The position numbers were made by a program, and so were the translations under genes. A stretch of DNA of 64,000 bases from Paramecium sonneborni (lineage: Eukaryota > Ciliophora > Oligohymenophorea > Peniculida > Parameciidae): positions 369,500 to 433,499 of the forward strand of contig CAJJDN010000037.1 in assembly GCA_905182985.1 (NCBI GenBank), written 5' to 3'. A model generated the notes under the pieces. That model was not told where the DNA came from. It saw only the letters and a program-made list of their open reading frames with translations, and searched no databases. Below, one piece after another: positions 60,671 through 64,000 of the stretch; the first letter of the stretch is position 1; each line of letters opens with the position of its first letter.

Positions 60671-60872
60671 TAATAACCAAAATATATAAATTATTTTAAA
60701 TAAATTTTATTGAATATTAAATAATTATAGTTTTTTATTTTTTTTAGATAGAGTTTTAATGTATTTTAAGCTAAATTATTTTTTTAAGATCTTTAACAAT
60801 ACCAATTATTAAGTGTTATTATGATTATTTGAAGGTTCTTATATAAATATTAATAATTTTAAATATTAATAC

Positions 60873-60946
60873 GCCTAAATAGCTCAGCTTGGTAAAGCGA
60901 GAGACTTTTAATCTCTAGGTCCAGGAATCGAGACCCTTTTTGGGCG
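60873..60946 (+). tRNA. tRNA-Lys (anticodon UUU), atypical T arm
   Basis: A 74-base cloverleaf. The acceptor stem GCCTAAA pairs with TTTGGGC (one G-T pair). The anticodon stem AGAGA/TCTCT encloses loop CTTTTAA with anticodon TTT, and the D loop contains GGT. The D stem has one mismatch. The T stem has only three central pairs and its loop reads ATCGAGA instead of TTCGAGT, losing T54. A T-run follows soon after the 3' end, as for Pol III terminators. It may be functional or a decaying tRNA copy. Confidence 0.75.
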
Positions 60947-61162
60947 TAAAATTTTATTTTTATAACTTTTATTAATCAAATATTCTAAAATAAAAATATT
61001 AAATTGGAGAATGAAATTTAGTTAGTTTTTAATTTATATTATTTTTATGTAGTCATGTTGTATTTTAATTATAAATAATCTCAATTATCGGTTCTAATAA
61101 ATATTATAAAAGATTTAATTTATGATAGTTGTTAAATTTAATTTTTATACATATTAATTATA

Positions 61163-64000
61163 TCATTTTTGAAAATCACTCTACCCTATAATGGAATCAT
61201 CATTTTGTCCTTATTGATTTCCATAAAAGTAGTATTTACTATTTTAAAAGGATTATTAAGTCAAAGGTGCAGTCTTTTCATAATTAGTTATATCTGCTAA
61301 GTTATTTTTTTTAAGAACAGATATATTAGCTGAAGAAGTAGAAGTATTATTTGAATGAGTTGGACTTAATTTTTAGAGACCAATAGCTTAAATTATATTT
61401 GTAATAAATACTTGATATGTTGTTTATTGGATTTCTATATGTATTTCCTGTTTTAATATTGTTAGTTGTCATATTATGAGCAGCAACACTACGTCTAGTA
61501 GCTCTTTATTCATTTTTTAACTTTTCATTTTCTCTTAATAACTATTCTTTTTTGTCTCCTAATTTCTCTAATTAATCTGATAATTCATTTTTAATATTAT
61601 TTAAATGATCTCTATCTAAATTCCATTTGGCTCTCTCTTTTTCAAACTCAAAAATTAGAGTAGACCTTTTACTTTCAACTTCTTTATATTTAGTTTCTAA
61701 TTCACCTATCTTAGCCTTTAAATTCTCTCTCTCTTACTCTAATATCTTTTAATATTCAAATATCTTTTAATCTCGATCTTATTTAACATATTCAATTTCT
61801 TATTATAATCTTTTTTCATTATCTAACATTTCTGCAAACTTTTTCTCTGAAAGTAATTAATTTCCAATTTTACCATGTTAATCAATTAAAATCTTATCCT
61901 TATGAGTTTTAACTTCCTTCTATAATCTTCTTATTTTATCTTCATAATCTTAAACTATCCTTTAATGTGTTTGATTAGCTTCTTCAATTTATGATTAATA
62001 TTTTCTCTCAACACTTTACAATAATTCATTTAAATTATTCTCCTACTCATCTTTTTCATTTGATCTAGCTCTTTATAAATGCATCAATGTCATCTCAAAT
62101 TTTTTTAATGCATCAACCAAATCTTATTTTGCTTATTCTTTTTGTTATTCCAAAAATTAAAATTTACCTTCCCACAAAGCCTTATCTCTTTCATAACTTG
62201 TATGAATTTCACTTTTCTCTTATTCTAATTAAATATTAAATTATTTGTATTTTTCTAATTCTTACTATAATTATTTCTTATCTATAGCTATTTATTCTCT
62301 TAAAGCAGCTTATTATTATGCTACATTAACAGATTCATCTTTTATTTTAGATTCTAATTCATTCTTTCTTGTTTCCAAATTTCCTAACTTTTCATTCAAA
62401 ATTGCTTTTTCTCTTTCTAAAGTTGAAGCTTATTTATTATATTGATATTCACTCTCTTTCAATTATTTCTTAATCTTTTCATATTTAACTTCAATTGTTG
62501 TCTTTTCTTCTTATGCTCTTTCTAATTTTTATTCTAATTCAACAGAATATTCATTCTTTTATTGTTTAATTTTTTCATCAAATCTTGTTTATTAAGTATC
62601 AATTTGTTTTTATAAATCTTCTATCTTTTTTTATAAGAATTCATTTTATTATTATATTAATGCTGTTTCTCTACCATATTCAATTTTCTTATCTAAAAAT
62701 TCATCATTCATCTTTTGTAATCTTAATTTAGTTTCTTCTAATCTATCTATTAATTCTCGTTTTTCTTCTTACCATTCTTTTCTGTTCTATTCAAATTATT
62801 ATTCTTTTCTTGTTTTTTCATTTTCCAAAAGATCTTTCTTTTATTATAATGCCATATGTTCTTTTTAAAGATTATTTAACTAACTAGATAAAACATCAAT
62901 TTTAGAAATCAATCCTTTTCTTTCTGTAGTAAAAGAATTCATTTATTATTCTAATGTTGCATTATTATTATTCTAAAGTGATATCAGTTATTCTTTAGTT
63001 TCCTTAATGTGTTTTTCAAAGATTTCAATAGTTTATTATTTTAAAGCTATTTCATGATCATATTATTAAATTGTATTTGTATATTATTAAACTTAATCTC
63101 TTAAATCATCTTTTAGAGTTTCGATTTCCTCTTCATAATTTTACTCAGTTTCTCTTAATTTATGATAGAATTCTTCTTAAGCAGCTTAAAATTTTTTATC
63201 ACTTTTTTCTTTTTCTTCACATATTCTCCTTTCTAATCTTTCCCTTTCAATTTCATAAAAATTTTTCAATTAAGTTAAAGATTCCTCTGCTTTTGCCTAA
63301 GCTTAATTAACTTCTCTAGCTGTTTTAATATCTACTTCATCCATTGCTTATTCTAAAGTTTTAATCTTCTTTTAAAATCTTAATTCTTATTCTTTCAAAA
63401 TTGATAATTTTTATCCATCTAAATTTTTATTTTATTCAAACAATTTATTTCTTTATTCTTCTGTTGTTTATAATTATTCTTTAAGATTCTCAATTTCTTT
63501 AATTAAATCTCCAGTTTCAAATTTAACCTTTAGTTCTAATTCACTATTCTTCTCATTTAATTAATCTACTTATTATTATAATCTCTTTTTAACATTTTCA
63601 TATTCATTCTCTATATTTTTAAGATCTCTCTTGTGTTATTCTCTTAAATCATTCATTTTTGCAGCATCAATCTTATAAGTTGATTCATTACTTGAATTTT
63701 CAAAAGCTTTCATTATAGCTTCATGAGATTTTTTATTTTCTTCTATTTATTTTCTATATTCATCCAATTATACTTCCATAAATTCCATCTTTTATTACAT
63801 TAATGCTTTATCTTTTTCACTATGACTTTTTATTTATTTGAATTAATCATCTTTTGTTTTTATTAAATCTTCTAATACTTAAACCTTTTCTAACAATTCA
63901 TTAACTTAATTATTAGCATCTTTCTTTACCATTTATTACATCTATTCTTCATTTCTTTTATATTCTCTAAGTTCTCTAGTCAATGTTTGAATTTACTCAT
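61163..64000 (-). CDS. long coiled-coil protein (5' end outside window)
   Basis: At least 937 residues, open from the right edge to a TGA at 61163-61165, with one 25-nt intron near the 3' end. Almost the whole length is an uninterrupted heptad coiled coil rich in Gln, Glu, Lys and Leu. The last 120 residues are Asn/Ser/Thr-rich and disordered. In ciliates, tails of this type follow a guanylate-binding-protein GTPase domain, or belong to basal-body and cortical scaffold proteins; the N-terminus needed to decide is missing. Heavy use of TAA/TAG for glutamine fragments it completely under the standard code. Confidence 0.85.

Noticed and set aside
1..64000. TGA as tryptophan or selenocysteine throughout
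   Set aside because: All well-recognised genes (uS8, uS15, uL2, ABCE1, dynamin, CK1) end at TGA where the family ends, so TGA is a true stop. The few internal TGAs fall in unrecognised or decayed loci.
1..64000. Tetrahymena or another ciliate as the source
   Set aside because: Tetrahymena introns are usually much longer than 20-32 nt. The intron size, compactness and trichocyst-like gene fit Paramecium.
1..64000. CRISPR arrays, insertion sequences, phage or bacterial operon features
   Set aside because: None seen. Repeats present are a microsatellite, a 9-bp array, a 28-bp duplication and the gap-flanking block.

Overview
The window is nuclear DNA from a ciliate, and almost certainly the macronuclear genome of a Paramecium species. 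Dozens of genes stay open only if TAA and TAG are read as glutamine, and their terminal stop is TGA. The introns are minute (mostly 20-32 nt, GTA...TAG/AAG). The DNA is very AT-rich, genes sit tens of bases apart, and a trichocyst matrix-like gene is present. Species was not determined. Because TGA is the only stop and the DNA is AT-rich, chance open frames are long. I therefore rated unrecognised ORFs by protein-like composition, well-sized introns that restore the frame, and spacing to neighbours.

Layout. 1-3.4 kb: the 3' end of an unknown gene, a decayed stretch, then a taxilin-like gene. 3.4-10 kb: casein kinase 1-like and ABCE1/Rli1 (minus), a small unknown gene, and the V-ATPase a subunit (plus). 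10-16 kb, minus: a DBP9/DDX56-like helicase with degenerate motifs, an aquaporin, a Sel1-repeat protein and a coiled-coil protein. 16.3-21 kb: a small gene and a protein kinase (plus), then ribosomal protein uS15, a DRC9/IQCG-like axonemal candidate and an unknown gene (minus). 21.5-24.4 kb: two unknown genes interrupted by a 4-N gap flanked by a 1.05-kb direct duplication that is probably an assembly artefact. 24.4-26.1 kb: a GYF-domain protein with 42 consecutive glutamine codons. 26.6-28.3 kb: a decayed membrane-protein gene. 28.4-36.6 kb: one giant minus-strand gene for an IP3-receptor-like calcium-release channel. 36.6-44.4 kb, plus: a FYVE/TBC-like protein, a cyclic-nucleotide-binding protein, dynamin-related GTPase and uS8. 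45-50 kb, minus: a trichocyst matrix-like protein, a His/Asp/Gly-rich probably mitochondrial protein, and two unknowns. 50-57.5 kb, plus: an Hsp70/Hsp110-like protein, a beta-adaptin pseudogene, an unknown, uL2 and another unknown. 57.5-64 kb: small genes, a secreted H-type-lectin/crystallin-like protein, a pICln-like protein, a tRNA-Lys(UUU)-like gene and a long coiled-coil gene cut by the right edge.

There is no operon. The content is a mix of housekeeping genes (ribosome, Rli1, V-ATPase) and membrane-trafficking or calcium genes (taxilin, FYVE/TBC, dynamin, adaptin, calcium-release channel, trichocyst matrix). Their proximity may be chance. The most distinctive observations are the degenerate helicase, the aquaporin without its selectivity-filter arginine, the atypical pore of the calcium-release channel, a beta-adaptin gene caught in decay, the tightest intergenic spacers (3-4 bp), and the duplicated gap.
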